From NCBI GenBank assembly GCA_024280395.1, contig JAJRQG010000006.1, positions 1 to 56,299 on the forward strand: a DNA stretch of 56,299 nt, read 5' to 3'. Positions 27,417 to 36,905 of the stretch are shown here, in pieces (position 1 is the first letter of the stretch; each line of letters opens with the position of its first letter). The notes under the pieces were generated by a model. It was given only the letters and a program-made list of their open reading frames with translations, searched no databases and was not told where the DNA came from. The stretch comes from Gammaproteobacteria bacterium. Its GTDB lineage: Bacteria; Pseudomonadota; Gammaproteobacteria; Xanthomonadales; Marinicellaceae. The translations under genes were made by a program, and so were the position numbers.

Positions 27417-27965
27417 TTGAGCCATTTTAACCAAGCTATCGACGAACTAACTTTTAAAGCAGCCTGTAAAAATAAAACGGCTGCACAAAAGAAAATCTAT
27501 GAACTGTATTCAACATCCGTTTATAACTTGGTATTTAGAATAACACACAACCAAGCTGATGCGCTAGATATATCACAAGATGTGTTTGTCAAAGTGTTTA
27601 CAAAGATATCTCAAAATAAAACACATGATTTGTTGGGTTTTTGGATAAGGAAGATTTCCTTGAATACAACCTTGTCGTACATCAAAAAAAATGCCAGGTT
27701 GATTACCAATGTCAATTTTAAGGAAAAAACCATAGACAAGGATATCAATGAAACTCTGTCTAGTTTGGAGTTTTCATTGAGTAAATTGTCTCCAGTTTCG
27801 AGAAGTATTTTGTGGATGTATGAAGTGGAAGGATTAACTCATCAGGAAATTGCTGATTTTCATGGCAAAACAGTCAGTTTTTCAAAAACCCAATTGTCCA
27901 GAGCCAAACAAATAGCACAACAATATTTAACCCAAAAAGGTGGTGGTTATGAAGCAGTCAAATAA
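27417..27965 (+). CDS. RNA polymerase sigma factor, sigma-70 family (ECF-like)
   Basis: A 182-residue protein with a region 2 (about 25-90: YSTSVYNLVFRITHNQADALDISQDVFVKVF pattern) and a region 4 helix-turn-helix (about 118-165: LSPVSRSILWMYEVEGLTHQEIADFHG). The start is probably TTG at 27417, because an in-frame stop (TAA at 27408) lies just upstream and no ATG is available before the conserved region. It overlaps the next gene by 17 bp, a typical sigma/anti-sigma arrangement. It should direct polymerase to a small regulon, perhaps envelope stress genes. Confidence 0.9.
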   Translation: MSHFNQAIDELTFKAACKNKTAAQKKIYELYSTSVYNLVFRITHNQADALDISQDVFVKVFTKISQNKTHDLLGFWIRKISLNTTLSYIKKNARLITNVNFKEKTIDKDINETLSSLEFSLSKLSPVSRSILWMYEVEGLTHQEIADFHGKTVSFSKTQLSRAKQIAQQYLTQKGGGYEAVK

Positions 27966-28449
27966 ACAAAAAAGTAGTCTGAGTGTGCAATTAAATGAAT
28001 TGCCACAGTTTGAAATCCCTGTCGATATTTTCGACAATATACAGTCAGCCATATACAAACATAACTATATAAAAAAGCATAAGTTTCTTAGTTTCTCTTC
28101 AATTGCAGCGGTGTTGTTTATGTCTGTTATCTATTTCCAACAAATGAATCATATCGATGAGAAAGACAATTTTATTGAAGAATTGGTTAAACGTACAATT
28201 CAGTTAGAACAGCTTTTGATTGCTGAAACACCAACTACAACTGTTCCTGGTTCACAAATTACAGAGAGAATAGTAAACATGGAAACATGGTTGGTCAAAT
28301 TAGATAAAGATATTAAACAAACAAAAGACAAACGCAGGGTGTCAGAGTTAATGGCTGTGAAGCTTGATATATTGGGTGATTTGGTTATGTTGCAGCGAAA
28401 AATAAACCAAAAACCAGATTATCAGAAAGTAAAACCCTATATTATTTAA
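27949..28449 (+). CDS. Single-pass membrane protein, putative anti-sigma factor
   Basis: A 166-residue protein from the ATG at 27949. A cytoplasmic N-terminus of about 40 residues, one membrane helix at about 42-60 (FLSFSSIAAVLFMSVIYFQQ), then a helical, probably coiled-coil periplasmic part (about 65-150). No zinc-binding anti-sigma motif is seen. The anti-sigma role is inferred from topology and the 17-bp overlap with the sigma gene. Confidence 0.65.
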   Translation: MKQSNKQKSSLSVQLNELPQFEIPVDIFDNIQSAIYKHNYIKKHKFLSFSSIAAVLFMSVIYFQQMNHIDEKDNFIEELVKRTIQLEQLLIAETPTTTVPGSQITERIVNMETWLVKLDKDIKQTKDKRRVSELMAVKLDILGDLVMLQRKINQKPDYQKVKPYII

Positions 28450-28476
28450 ACCCTATATTAAAAAAATGGTGAAATC

Positions 28477-30096
28477 ATGAAAATCTATAAAAGAATACTA
28501 ACAGCAATAATGCTCGCTGGTTTAACTACCGCAATACTAGCAGAAGAAAAAGAAATCAAAGTGATGGTTGAAGATGTTAACGGCGTCATCACCAAAACTG
28601 TAACGGTCAATGGCAAAGAGCTCACTGATGAAGAAGTCGCAGAGATGGAAGCCAGTGGTGACCTAGAGGCTCTTCATCTTGATAGTTCTCACGGAAAAAA
28701 GATGATGTTTATGAAATCAGGTGATTCAGATGGTGAATTGCATGAAAATATTGAAATTATGGTTGATGCTGATGGAGACAATCTCACAAAAAAAGTCTTT
28801 ATGAACGGCAAAGAGTTAACTGATGAGGAAGTCTCTGAATTGGAATCACAGGGTAAGTTGAAGACTTTACATGTAGATACAAGTGGCTCAGGAGCTATGC
28901 ACAAAGTGATGTTTATTGATACAGATAAAAATGTAAGTTCAGATGGTGTAACTGAAATGGTTGTACAGACTCAATTCGTCCAAGCTGATGATGACAATGC
29001 AACCCTTGGTTTTATGGCAAATATTGCTGATGATGGCTGGCATGTGATTTCAGTAATCGAAAGTAGTGGTGCAGAAGAGTCAGGATTGAAAGCAGGTGAT
29101 GTCATTAAGTTTATGGGTGATCAGGACTTATCTCAAGGTAAAAAAGAACTATCAGAAACGTTGGATTTGGTATCGTACAACGAAGGAGATATGGTTGATT
29201 TAGAAGTTTTAAGGGGTAACCAGTTGGTTTATATGTCTATAGAAGCAAGAAAAAATAATGCTTTTGATATGGTCATGGATGTTAAATCTGATGATTTTTC
29301 ATGGAATAATCAATCGCAAATAGGTTTTCTTAATGGTGAGAAAAAGGTGAGTTTGGGGTTCTTGACAATGCAACATAAGGATGGTTTGCATGTGGGTTAT
29401 ATGTTTGAAAATAGTGGTGCACAGGCTTCTGGCCTTGAAGAAAATGACATCATTAAAAAAATTGGAGATGTGGATTTTTCCAATAATTCTGTTGAAAGTA
29501 GCATAAACTTAAGTGACCTTCCTCAATATAAAGAAGGACAAATTGTTTCAATAGACATTGAAAGGAATGGTGTTCCCATGCATTTTTCAGTTGAAGCAAA
29601 AGAGTTAAATATTCCGAATATGCCACATACGCAAAATCCACAAAAGTTTTTTGGTTGGCTGGAACGGGTTAAAGATTACAGCGACAATGAAGATAGTCAT
29701 ATAGAAGTTATGGTTATGAATGGTAATAAAGTTGGCAAATCTATAAATATTGATAATATAGATGTGAATTTGCCTGAAATGATTGGCAACATGAATATTT
29801 TTATCACCGATGGTAATAGTACTTCAAAACTGCTAGGGAAAGATCATGAAATGAGTGTTTTAACTGATGGGCTGAGTAGATATTTTGGTACTAAAGGTGG
29901 TGTTCTGATGATGAATGTTAGCCAAGACAATGTTTTTGGCTTAGAGGATGGAGATGTTGTTAAAAGTATTGATGGTGTAGGAGTCGAAACTCCCAAAGAT
30001 GTAATCAAACAATTGTTAAAAGCGGACAAACAAGAAGACATTAAATTAAAAATTGTCCGCCATAAAAGGAACAAAACACTTAAGTACAATAAATAG
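28477..30096 (+). CDS. Exported protein with three PDZ domains
   Basis: A 539-residue protein with a signal peptide (about 1-22). After it comes a duplicated motif, NGKELTDEEVAEME then NGKELTDEEVSELE (about 47 and 110), followed by three PDZ-like domains at about 170-255, 275-375 and 460-535, each with the GL-xx-GD/ND-I core (SGLKAGDVIKFMG, SGLEENDIIKKIG, FGLEDGDVVKSIDG). No protease domain is present, unlike DegP/DegS. It has a good GGTGA ribosome site 4 bp before the ATG and closes the sigma operon. It could present peptides or act as a periplasmic sensor for the sigma/anti-sigma pair; this is inference. Confidence 0.82.
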   Translation: MKIYKRILTAIMLAGLTTAILAEEKEIKVMVEDVNGVITKTVTVNGKELTDEEVAEMEASGDLEALHLDSSHGKKMMFMKSGDSDGELHENIEIMVDADGDNLTKKVFMNGKELTDEEVSELESQGKLKTLHVDTSGSGAMHKVMFIDTDKNVSSDGVTEMVVQTQFVQADDDNATLGFMANIADDGWHVISVIESSGAEESGLKAGDVIKFMGDQDLSQGKKELSETLDLVSYNEGDMVDLEVLRGNQLVYMSIEARKNNAFDMVMDVKSDDFSWNNQSQIGFLNGEKKVSLGFLTMQHKDGLHVGYMFENSGAQASGLEENDIIKKIGDVDFSNNSVESSINLSDLPQYKEGQIVSIDIERNGVPMHFSVEAKELNIPNMPHTQNPQKFFGWLERVKDYSDNEDSHIEVMVMNGNKVGKSINIDNIDVNLPEMIGNMNIFITDGNSTSKLLGKDHEMSVLTDGLSRYFGTKGGVLMMNVSQDNVFGLEDGDVVKSIDGVGVETPKDVIKQLLKADKQEDIKLKIVRHKRNKTLKYNK

Positions 30097-30130
30097 CTTG
30101 AAATAAATTTTTCAAAAAGCTAATATACGC

Positions 30131-30164
30131 AACCTCGAAATCACCTCCGATTTCGGGGTTTTTT
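30131..30164 (+). terminator. Intrinsic terminator of the sigma/PDZ operon
   Basis: AACCTCGAAATC (30131-30142) pairs with GATTTCGGGGTT (30149-30160), with one G-U pair and a 6-nt loop, and a T run follows. It lies 35 bp after the PDZ-gene stop and before tRNA-Val. Confidence 0.88.
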
Positions 30165-30207
30165 AATTGTCAATTATTCATGATAGATTGTCAGTTGTTC
30201 TATTTTG

Positions 30208-30282
30208 GGGCTCGTAGCTCAGGGGGAGAGCACCTCGTTGACATCGAGGGGGTCGGCAGTTCGATCCTGCCCGAGCCCACCA
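30208..30282 (+). tRNA. tRNA-Val (anticodon GAC)
   Basis: A 75-nt cloverleaf: acceptor GGGCTCG pairs with CGAGCCC, D-loop AGCTCAGGGGGAGAGC, anticodon stem CCTCG/CGAGG with loop TTGACAT (anticodon GAC), T-arm GCAGTTCGATCCTGC, discriminator A and an encoded CCA. It reads GUC and GUU valine codons. Confidence 0.96.
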
Positions 30283-30325
30283 TTTTTTTCTACTTACTAA
30301 CACAATCTAAACAGTAAAATCACAA

Positions 30326-30398
30326 CAACCTGAGTCATTCCGACCGAGTCTTAGCGAGAGCAAGAATCTTTAGAGCTGAAAAATCACTATCGACTCAG
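30326..30398. repeat. Candidate interspersed intergenic repeat with a CTGAGTC/GACTCAG dyad
   Basis: CTGAGTC (30330-30336) and GACTCAG (30392-30398) are exact inverted copies flanking a sequence that includes ATTCCGACCGAGTC and GAGAGCAAGAATC, of the kind seen in dispersed REP-like repeats of many proteobacteria. It lies in the 270-bp gap between tRNA-Val and the first DUF11 giant. Otherwise that gap holds only AT-rich sequence and no gene. Only one copy is evident here, so the repeat status is unproven. Confidence 0.35.
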
Positions 30399-30552
30399 CC
30401 TAAAGTACAAGAAACCAAGGCATTTAATTTTTTACTTTCAATTTTCCATTAGAATAGTTTTCCATTGGTAAAGTTTCTAATTATATAAATAGTATTTAGG
30501 ACGTCTTGGGTGTATTATATTTCTATAAAAATAACTATTGAGGGTGGCTATT

Positions 30553-33500
30553 ATGAAAATTCGTTTGAGTTTTTCTGTTTTTATCATTTTTCTTTTAATC
30601 AGTATCAGTTCAGTTTCATTTTCAAAGCCAGTGGATATTTCACCAAAAGGGGTAATCGTATTAGACTTGTCAATGACAAAAGATGTTAATGATATCAATG
30701 GAAATCCGATAACAGCTGTTACTGTATTTGATGTTTTTAAATATAAGCTTTTTGTCATGAATTCCGGTACAAATGATGCCACTGCCGGAAATGTTGAAGT
30801 ACAAGATTTCTTACCAGCGGAAGTGGTATTTGATTTGCCATTCATTGACCCTATTGGTTGGGCGTGTAATGTATCGGGTAATATGCTTTCATGTATTAAT
30901 AATTCGCCAATTGTTGCTGGTGGGACACAAGTTATAGAGTTCCCAGTTGTTGCACAGACAGCAGGAGTGAGTGTCATAAATACAGCAACGGTCATTGCGA
31001 ATCCTAGCTTTCTATTTGATACAGACGCCTCGAATGATTCTGATATGGCTATCATTAATATAAACAATGTGGCGGGTGAATTAAGTATATCTAAAATCAT
31101 CTCTGGTGGAATTCCAATCAGCGGTGCCAGTGGCGCGACCAATGAATTTGCTATCGGCGATGCAATGAGTTATGAAATATCGGTGACCAACAATTCAGCT
31201 TCATTGGTTTATTCTGATATACTCATAGGGGACCCTTTACCACCAGAATTTAGTTTTATTGGTGTGAATGCAACTGCTGGTTTTATCTGTAATTATGATA
31301 CGGGTTTTCACGATGTGGTCTGTACAAATGACCTGAATAGTCAACTGTCTCCTGGCCAAACCGTAAATATAATGATTCAAGGTACTGCTATTGCCAGTGG
31401 TTTTGGTATTCCTAATATCGCCACCACATTGAGTGCAGAATTTGGAGATGACATAGATTCGAATCTAACCCTAGTTGATATTGTGAATCCTGTTGTGCCC
31501 ATGACAATATTAGAAGTTTCAAGTGAATCTTTTATTGATGGTGTCGCAGTTTCTTCAATACAAAAAGGTTCTGCATTTACTTATCAAGTAACTGTTAAGA
31601 ATGCAGGCAATGAAGATGCAGGTGATGTTGTGTTACGTGATGTGCTGCCTCAAGAAGTTAGGCTGGATAATGTCAGTGCCATTGGTTGGAATTGCAATGC
31701 ATTAACATCCCAAGAGTATTCATGTTCATTAACCGCTCCTTTGTTAGCGGGTTCTAGCGCTATTATTGAATTTGATGTGACCGATGTATCAGACCCTACG
31801 TTTGAACTATTGACAAATTTTGCAGAAGTTACTGCAAGCAATGCTGATACGCAATCAACCAGTAATACCGTAGACTTTAACCAAGCCTCCTTTAATGTTG
31901 ATATCAGTTATGTACCTGGTCTAATTGAGCCAAATTCAGCTTTCGATATTGTTGTTGATGTGGTGAATACGGGCTCTTTGGAGTTATCTGGAATTGAAGT
32001 GGTTAATACCATCCCCGATGGCTTTAGTTATATTGCATTGGCTAAAAACACTTCAACTTGTTCGGTGAGTGGGCAAGTGATGACTTGTACTATTGATTCG
32101 CCGGTAGCAGTTGGGGTAACTGATACGATAACTATTCCAGTTATGTCGATCGCTGTAGTTGATGAAACTGTTGTCTATACCAATTTAACGGAAATAAATA
32201 GCCCTGATTTAACTATTCCATTGAGTATTAGTACCGTGCTTGATTTTGTGGTTCCTGCACAAGTATTTGATGTCGAAATTGTGAAATCGTTAGATGTTAG
32301 TGAGGTTTTAGTCAATGGTACTTTTGAATATTTACTAACGGTAACCAATGTTGGTGAGAATGATGTCACAGGAATTACCGTGACTGATAACGTGCCTGTT
32401 GGCTTGCAATTTAATTCAGCAATTGCCGCTGATTGGTCGTGTTCTGGTGTGTCCCAAGTTGTTTGTGTTAAAGATAGCTTGGCTGTAGGCTCTCAATCCA
32501 ATATTATACTTAATGTTAGTGCACCTGCACAAGTTGGAATCATTAATAATGTGGCACAAGTAACTATCAATGAAGTTGACTCAAACACCACTAATGACAG
32601 TTCACAAGTAACGGTTTCAGTTGTTACAGAACTGACCATAGATGCAGATTTGTCGGTGAGTGTTAATAGCAATGATGACATCTATCAAGGTGATGCATTG
32701 AATTTTGAAATTCAGGCAAAGAATAATGGTCCTGATGTGGCGAACAAACCGCAGTTGAATATAGCAGTAACGGGCTTGATTGAAAGTATAACTGTAGCTG
32801 ATGGTTCAGATTGGACTTGTCAGGTACAATCATTAGCAATAAGTTGCCTATTTAATGATAATGTGATGAGCGTAGGACAGTTGTCGCCTTTGAATATCAT
32901 GGTAGCTACCACTGAAGTATTAATGGATTCACAAGATGTAAATGTTTCCGTTTCAATCAGCTCAGTAACCAATGATTCAGATATAAGTAATAATGTAGCA
33001 TCTTCAATTGTTGGAGTTGTTGATACGCCTGACGAGGGAGAGTTAATAGATGTGATTGAAGGTGTTATTGGGTCATCCGGTAATGAACAAACTTCGGCTG
33101 CTGTTGAGAATATTTCAAGTTTCTGCGAAGACAGTTTTTTTACTGCTTTAGATGGCTTATGTGGTGATTTATACCAAGCTGCATTGTCAGGTGATCGTGA
33201 TGCGGTGACTAATTTTATTAAAGAGGTGACACCCAATGAAGTGATAGGCCAATCTACATCAGTTGTAGAAATAGCCACCACACAGTTTAGAAATATTGGA
33301 TCAAGACTTTCACAGCTAAGAAGTGGTGGAGGTAGTGGTTTTAGTTCCGCAGGATTGAATGCACGTTATGGCAATGGCAGTATCCCTTTAGGTATGCTTG
33401 CTTACTTAAATAAAACCGATGACGAAATCAATAAGATTGATACCAACAATGATTTTATCTCTCCTTGGGGTTTCTTTGTTAATGGTTCTATTTCTATGGG

Positions 33501-34311
33501 CAAAAAAGATTCAACTGGCAAGGAGCTGGGTTTTGATTTTGATACATTTGGGTTGACTGCAGGTTTCGATTATAGAATTAATGCCAAAAAAGTTGTAGGA
33601 ATCGCCTTGGGTTATGCCAATTTCGAATCGACTATAGGCAATTCGGCTGAACTAAAATCAACAGGTGTTACTCTTAGTGGGTACGGATCTTTTTATATTA
33701 CCGATAACCTTTATGTAGATACCAGAGTTAGTTATGGCAACCCTGAATTCAAACAGTCAAGAAATATTGATTTTACCTTAGGGAGTAGGCGTGTGCAGAA
33801 AACAGCTGTTAGTAATACCGATGCAGATCAATATAGTGTTTCTATGAGTTCTGGTTACAGTTTTTATAAGAACGCTTGGAATATCACTCCCAATGCTTCT
33901 TTTAGTTATGTTAGTACAACAATTAATGGCTTTACTGAAACAGGTGCTGGTGATTTTAGTTTTATTTTCGATAAACAAAAGTTAGATTCATTGGTGTGGT
34001 CCACAGGTATCATGATTTCCAAAGCCATCAGTATGAAGAAAGGTGTATTAACTCCTCAGTTTGATTTTAATTATAACTATGAGAGTAAAAACAATGCCCA
34101 AGATATCGTAGCAAGATTTGTCAATGCGCCAGCGGATCAATTATTCATTATTAAGACCGATTCTCCAGACCGAAGTTTTGCTTCTGCGGGTATAGGCTTC
34201 GTTTATATTTCCGCCAATGGTAAACAGGCTTATATTAATTACAGAAGTATATTGTCCCTTAAAGACTTTAGTCGAGATACTATTAACGTTGGTATGAGGT
34301 TTGAATTTTAA
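30553..34311 (+). CDS. Giant DUF11-repeat surface protein with autotransporter-type barrel
   Basis: A 1252-residue protein from the ATG at 30553 (preceded by a GGGTG site); upstream in-frame TTG/GTG codons are less likely. Signal peptide about 1-26. About six Ig-like DUF11 repeats follow (about 30-820), each with a pattern like TVKNAGNEDAGDVVLRDVLP then a WxCN/WSC strand. Near 856-902 is the two-Cys module (FCEDSFFTALDGLCGDLY, then TPNEVIGQSTS), and the C-terminal 283 residues form a barrel opening with SPWGFFVNG and ending RFEF. DUF11 repeats are common in surface adhesins and in fibrous envelope proteins. It is probably an outer-membrane anchored adhesin; whether the passenger is inside or outside the cell is not shown. 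Confidence 0.85.
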   Translation: MKIRLSFSVFIIFLLISISSVSFSKPVDISPKGVIVLDLSMTKDVNDINGNPITAVTVFDVFKYKLFVMNSGTNDATAGNVEVQDFLPAEVVFDLPFIDPIGWACNVSGNMLSCINNSPIVAGGTQVIEFPVVAQTAGVSVINTATVIANPSFLFDTDASNDSDMAIININNVAGELSISKIISGGIPISGASGATNEFAIGDAMSYEISVTNNSASLVYSDILIGDPLPPEFSFIGVNATAGFICNYDTGFHDVVCTNDLNSQLSPGQTVNIMIQGTAIASGFGIPNIATTLSAEFGDDIDSNLTLVDIVNPVVPMTILEVSSESFIDGVAVSSIQKGSAFTYQVTVKNAGNEDAGDVVLRDVLPQEVRLDNVSAIGWNCNALTSQEYSCSLTAPLLAGSSAIIEFDVTDVSDPTFELLTNFAEVTASNADTQSTSNTVDFNQASFNVDISYVPGLIEPNSAFDIVVDVVNTGSLELSGIEVVNTIPDGFSYIALAKNTSTCSVSGQVMTCTIDSPVAVGVTDTITIPVMSIAVVDETVVYTNLTEINSPDLTIPLSISTVLDFVVPAQVFDVEIVKSLDVSEVLVNGTFEYLLTVTNVGENDVTGITVTDNVPVGLQFNSAIAADWSCSGVSQVVCVKDSLAVGSQSNIILNVSAPAQVGIINNVAQVTINEVDSNTTNDSSQVTVSVVTELTIDADLSVSVNSNDDIYQGDALNFEIQAKNNGPDVANKPQLNIAVTGLIESITVADGSDWTCQVQSLAISCLFNDNVMSVGQLSPLNIMVATTEVLMDSQDVNVSVSISSVTNDSDISNNVASSIVGVVDTPDEGELIDVIEGVIGSSGNEQTSAAVENISSFCEDSFFTALDGLCGDLYQAALSGDRDAVTNFIKEVTPNEVIGQSTSVVEIATTQFRNIGSRLSQLRSGGGSGFSSAGLNARYGNGSIPLGMLAYLNKTDDEINKIDTNNDFISPWGFFVNGSISMGKKDSTGKELGFDFDTFGLTAGFDYRINAKKVVGIALGYANFESTIGNSAELKSTGVTLSGYGSFYITDNLYVDTRVSYGNPEFKQSRNIDFTLGSRRVQKTAVSNTDADQYSVSMSSGYSFYKNAWNITPNASFSYVSTTINGFTETGAGDFSFIFDKQKLDSLVWSTGIMISKAISMKKGVLTPQFDFNYNYESKNNAQDIVARFVNAPADQLFIIKTDSPDRSFASAGIGFVYISANGKQAYINYRSILSLKDFSRDTINVGMRFEF

Positions 34312-34371
34312 AAGATATCTATAAATTCAATTAGTCTAATGATGTCTAAATTTGGCACTGATTAATATTGA

Positions 34372-34400
34372 TTGAAATTAATGAGCATAAAGCATACAAT
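34372..34400 (+). promoter_or_regulatory. Candidate sigma-70 promoter of hppA
   Basis: TTGAAA (34372-34377) and TACAAT (34395-34400) with an ideal 17-bp spacer, about 75 bp upstream of the hppA start. The hairpin at 34416-34438 falls inside the resulting leader. Confidence 0.5.
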
Positions 34401-34415
34401 GTTTCGTTGAAAAAG

Positions 34416-34445
34416 AGGCCTACTTTAATTGTAGGCCTTATTCTG
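34416..34445 (+). terminator. Terminator-like hairpin in the hppA leader
   Basis: AGGCCTAC (34416-34423) is the exact inverse of GTAGGCCT (34431-34438), with a 7-nt loop and a modest T-rich tail (TATTCTGT). It may end the upstream DUF11 gene, but because the best promoter for hppA is upstream of it, it could act as an attenuator. Confidence 0.6.
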
Positions 34446-34475
34446 TATCATTAATCAAAAGAGAGAGTAGAAATT

Positions 34476-36518
34476 ATGAGTTTAGAGCTTATACCAATAG
34501 TTCTGGGAGTTGCAGGGTTAATTATTGCATTATTAATCTTTGCCATGCTTTCAAAAATGCCATCGGGAAGTGGCAAAGTCAAAGAAATTGCTGATGACAT
34601 CCATAATGGTGCCATGGTGTTTATGAAACGTGAGTATACAATACTAATCGGATTTGTGATTATGTTATTTATCGCGCTATATGTTGGTTTTGGAACTTGG
34701 CAAACACCTGTTTCCTTTTTAACGGGTGCTATTAGTTCAGGCATTGCTGGATATTTCGGTATGTTTTCTGCAACCAAAGCCAATGTAAGAACAACAGTTG
34801 CAGCCAATGAAAAAGGTGCAGCAGCAGCATTGTCAGTTGCATTCTACGGCGGTTCCATTATGGGATTGACGGTTGCATCAATGGGTCTAGTGGGTTTGGG
34901 CTCTCTTTATTATATATTTGGAAGCGATCCTACACATGTGCATGCCATCCATGGATTTGGCATGGGAGCTTCAACTGTAGCATTGTTTTCTCGTGTTGGA
35001 GGTGGTATTTTTACTAAGTCAGCTGATGTTGGTGCAGATTTAGTGGGTAAAATTGAAGCAGGAATTCCCGAAGATGACCCACGAAATCCAGGTGTGATAG
35101 CTGATAATGTTGGTGACAATGTGGGTGATGTTGCTGGTATGGGTTCTGATATTTTTGAATCATATTGTGGAGCAATGATTGCTTGTATTGCTATCGCATC
35201 AACTATGACTGCAACTACAATTGCAATTATGGGCGGTTCCCAAAGTAATTTAATGTTTTTACCTTTGGCGTTGGCTTCTGTTGGATTGATTTGTTCTATT
35301 CTAGGAATCTTTATTGTTAAAATGTTTTCAAATAAACCTGCTGATGTTGCCCTTAGAGCAGGCACAATTGGTGCCGCTTTGTTATTTATCATGGCAGCTT
35401 ATGTGATTGTGGGTAAATTAGGTATCTCTGCAGCTGTATGGTGGTGTGTTGTTGCCGGTGCAGTTGGTGGCATTATTATAGGCTTGGTTACAGAATATTA
35501 TACAGGTGGTAAGCCTGTACGTGATTTGGCGAAAAGTGGTGAAACAGGCCCTGCTACCGTGATGATTTCAGGATTGGCATTGGGTATGGAGTCAGTTGTT
35601 GTCCCAGTGATAACTTTGGCAGCTATTATTATGTTAACTTCAATATTATTGCCTGAGGGTGCTGGCATCTATGGTGTGGGTATTGCAGCAGTTGGTATGC
35701 TTGCTACAGTGGGTATCACTATGGCAATTGATGCCTATGGTCCTGTTGCTGATAATGCTGGTGGTATTGCAGAAATGGCTGGACTTGGAGAAGAAACACG
35801 TAAAATTACCGATGGTTTAGATGAAGTGGGCAATACCACGGCTGCTATTGGTAAAGGATTTGCTATTGGAGCAGCAGGTCTTGCAGCTCTAGCATTGATT
35901 GCTGCATTTATCGAAACTATTTCAGTAAGTGTTCCTGATTTTTCACTCGATATCGGTAATCCTAAAGTGTTAATGGGTATGTTCTTAGGTGGTATATTTC
36001 CATTTTTAGTCAGTGCCATGACTATGCGAGCTGTGGGTGATGCAGCATTTGATTTAATCAAAGAAATTCGCAGGCAATTTAAAGAAATCCCAGGGCTTAT
36101 GGAAGGAACTGCAAAACCTGATAGCAATAAATGTATTGATATAGCCACTACAGCGGCATTGAAACGTATGATTGCTCCTGGTTTACTGGCTGTATTATCT
36201 CCAGTGGTCATTGGTTTTGTTTTAGGAGCTGCAGCCCTTGGTGGTATGTTAGGTGGAGCATTGATTACTTGTGTATTGATGGCGTTAATGATGGCCAATG
36301 CCGGTGGTGCTTGGGATAACGCCAAAAAATATGTAGAAAAAGGCAATTTTGGAGGCAAAGGTACTGATACCCATGCGGCAGTTGTTGTGGGCGATACTGT
36401 TGGTGATCCATTCAAAGATACTTCGGGTCCTGCAATGAATATCTTAATTAATGTCATGGCAATTGTTTCATTGGTGATTGCGCCATTGTTGGCTAAAATG
36501 CCCAATGGCATTTTCTAA
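34476..36518 (+). CDS. hppA: Membrane-bound ion-translocating pyrophosphatase
   Basis: A 680-residue protein of about 16 membrane helices. Active-site signature with [23 protein letters not shown] (about 185-207) and [19 protein letters not shown], a second acidic cluster [12 protein letters not shown] (about 418-429), and a third [13 protein letters not shown] near the C-terminus. It hydrolyses pyrophosphate in the cytoplasm while pumping H+ or Na+ out. The [10 protein letters not shown] segment has Ala where K+-independent pumps have Lys, so it should be a K+-dependent type. Ion choice cannot be fixed by eye. It separates the two giant DUF11 genes and is its own unit. Confidence 0.97.
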   Translation: MSLELIPIVLGVAGLIIALLIFAMLSKMPSGSGKVKEIADDIHNGAMVFMKREYTILIGFVIMLFIALYVGFGTWQTPVSFLTGAISSGIAGYFGMFSATKANVRTTVAANEKGAAAALSVAFYGGSIMGLTVASMGLVGLGSLYYIFGSDPTHVHAIHGFGMGASTVALFSRVGGGIFTKSADVGADLVGKIEAGIPEDDPRNPGVIADNVGDNVGDVAGMGSDIFESYCGAMIACIAIASTMTATTIAIMGGSQSNLMFLPLALASVGLICSILGIFIVKMFSNKPADVALRAGTIGAALLFIMAAYVIVGKLGISAAVWWCVVAGAVGGIIIGLVTEYYTGGKPVRDLAKSGETGPATVMISGLALGMESVVVPVITLAAIIMLTSILLPEGAGIYGVGIAAVGMLATVGITMAIDAYGPVADNAGGIAEMAGLGEETRKITDGLDEVGNTTAAIGKGFAIGAAGLAALALIAAFIETISVSVPDFSLDIGNPKVLMGMFLGGIFPFLVSAMTMRAVGDAAFDLIKEIRRQFKEIPGLMEGTAKPDSNKCIDIATTAALKRMIAPGLLAVLSPVVIGFVLGAAALGGMLGGALITCVLMALMMANAGGAWDNAKKYVEKGNFGGKGTDTHAAVVVGDTVGDPFKDTSGPAMNILINVMAIVSLVIAPLLAKMPNGIF

Positions 36519-36543
36519 AACACCATAATTTTTTTTGTAAGCA

Positions 36544-36576
36544 AACCCGATAGAAATACTTTATCGGGTTTTTTTT
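36544..36576 (+). terminator. Intrinsic terminator after hppA
   Basis: AACCCGATA (36544-36552) pairs with TATCGGGTT (36562-36570), followed by a run of eight T. It lies 26 bp after the hppA stop. Confidence 0.9.
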
Positions 36577-36905
36577 GCCTATTTAACTATTTCTTGTCCT
36601 CTTTTGCCATTAATTAACGTATATATATAATGAGAGCTTATATTGTATTCAATGAGATTTCTATTTCAGATATGCGACAATAAAAAAGAGAACATCGTCA
36701 CAGAAATTGTAAACATGTTGTTTTATGGTATTTTAGTGACATTAATTTTGCTAAAGTAAAGAATGAAAGTGATTTTGTTACTTTTTCTGTGTTTTTTGTT
36801 CACTATTTGATATGAGACGTAAATTTGTAGGAAATTTGCCATAGCAACAAAAAATATATAAGTGTATAATTGTAGCAATATTTAAAATCTTGATGGGGAA
36901 TATCA
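36577..36905. other. AT-rich 329-bp intergenic leader before the second DUF11 giant
   Basis: No gene is seen. A TATAAT at 36865-36870 could be a -10 for the downstream gene, but no -35 is well spaced, and a GGGGA ribosome site lies at about 36895. The length and AT bias would suit regulated expression of a surface protein; nothing else can be supported. Confidence 0.4.

Noticed and set aside
30477-31142. Minus-strand open frame of 221 codons overlapping the start of the DUF11 gene
   Set aside because: Shadow of the real repeat protein; no ribosome site and no recognisable domain.
35735-36511. Long antisense open frame (258 codons) within hppA
   Set aside because: It mirrors the codon pattern of hppA, is Ala/Pro/Ile-rich with no domain, and the plus-strand protein is unmistakable.
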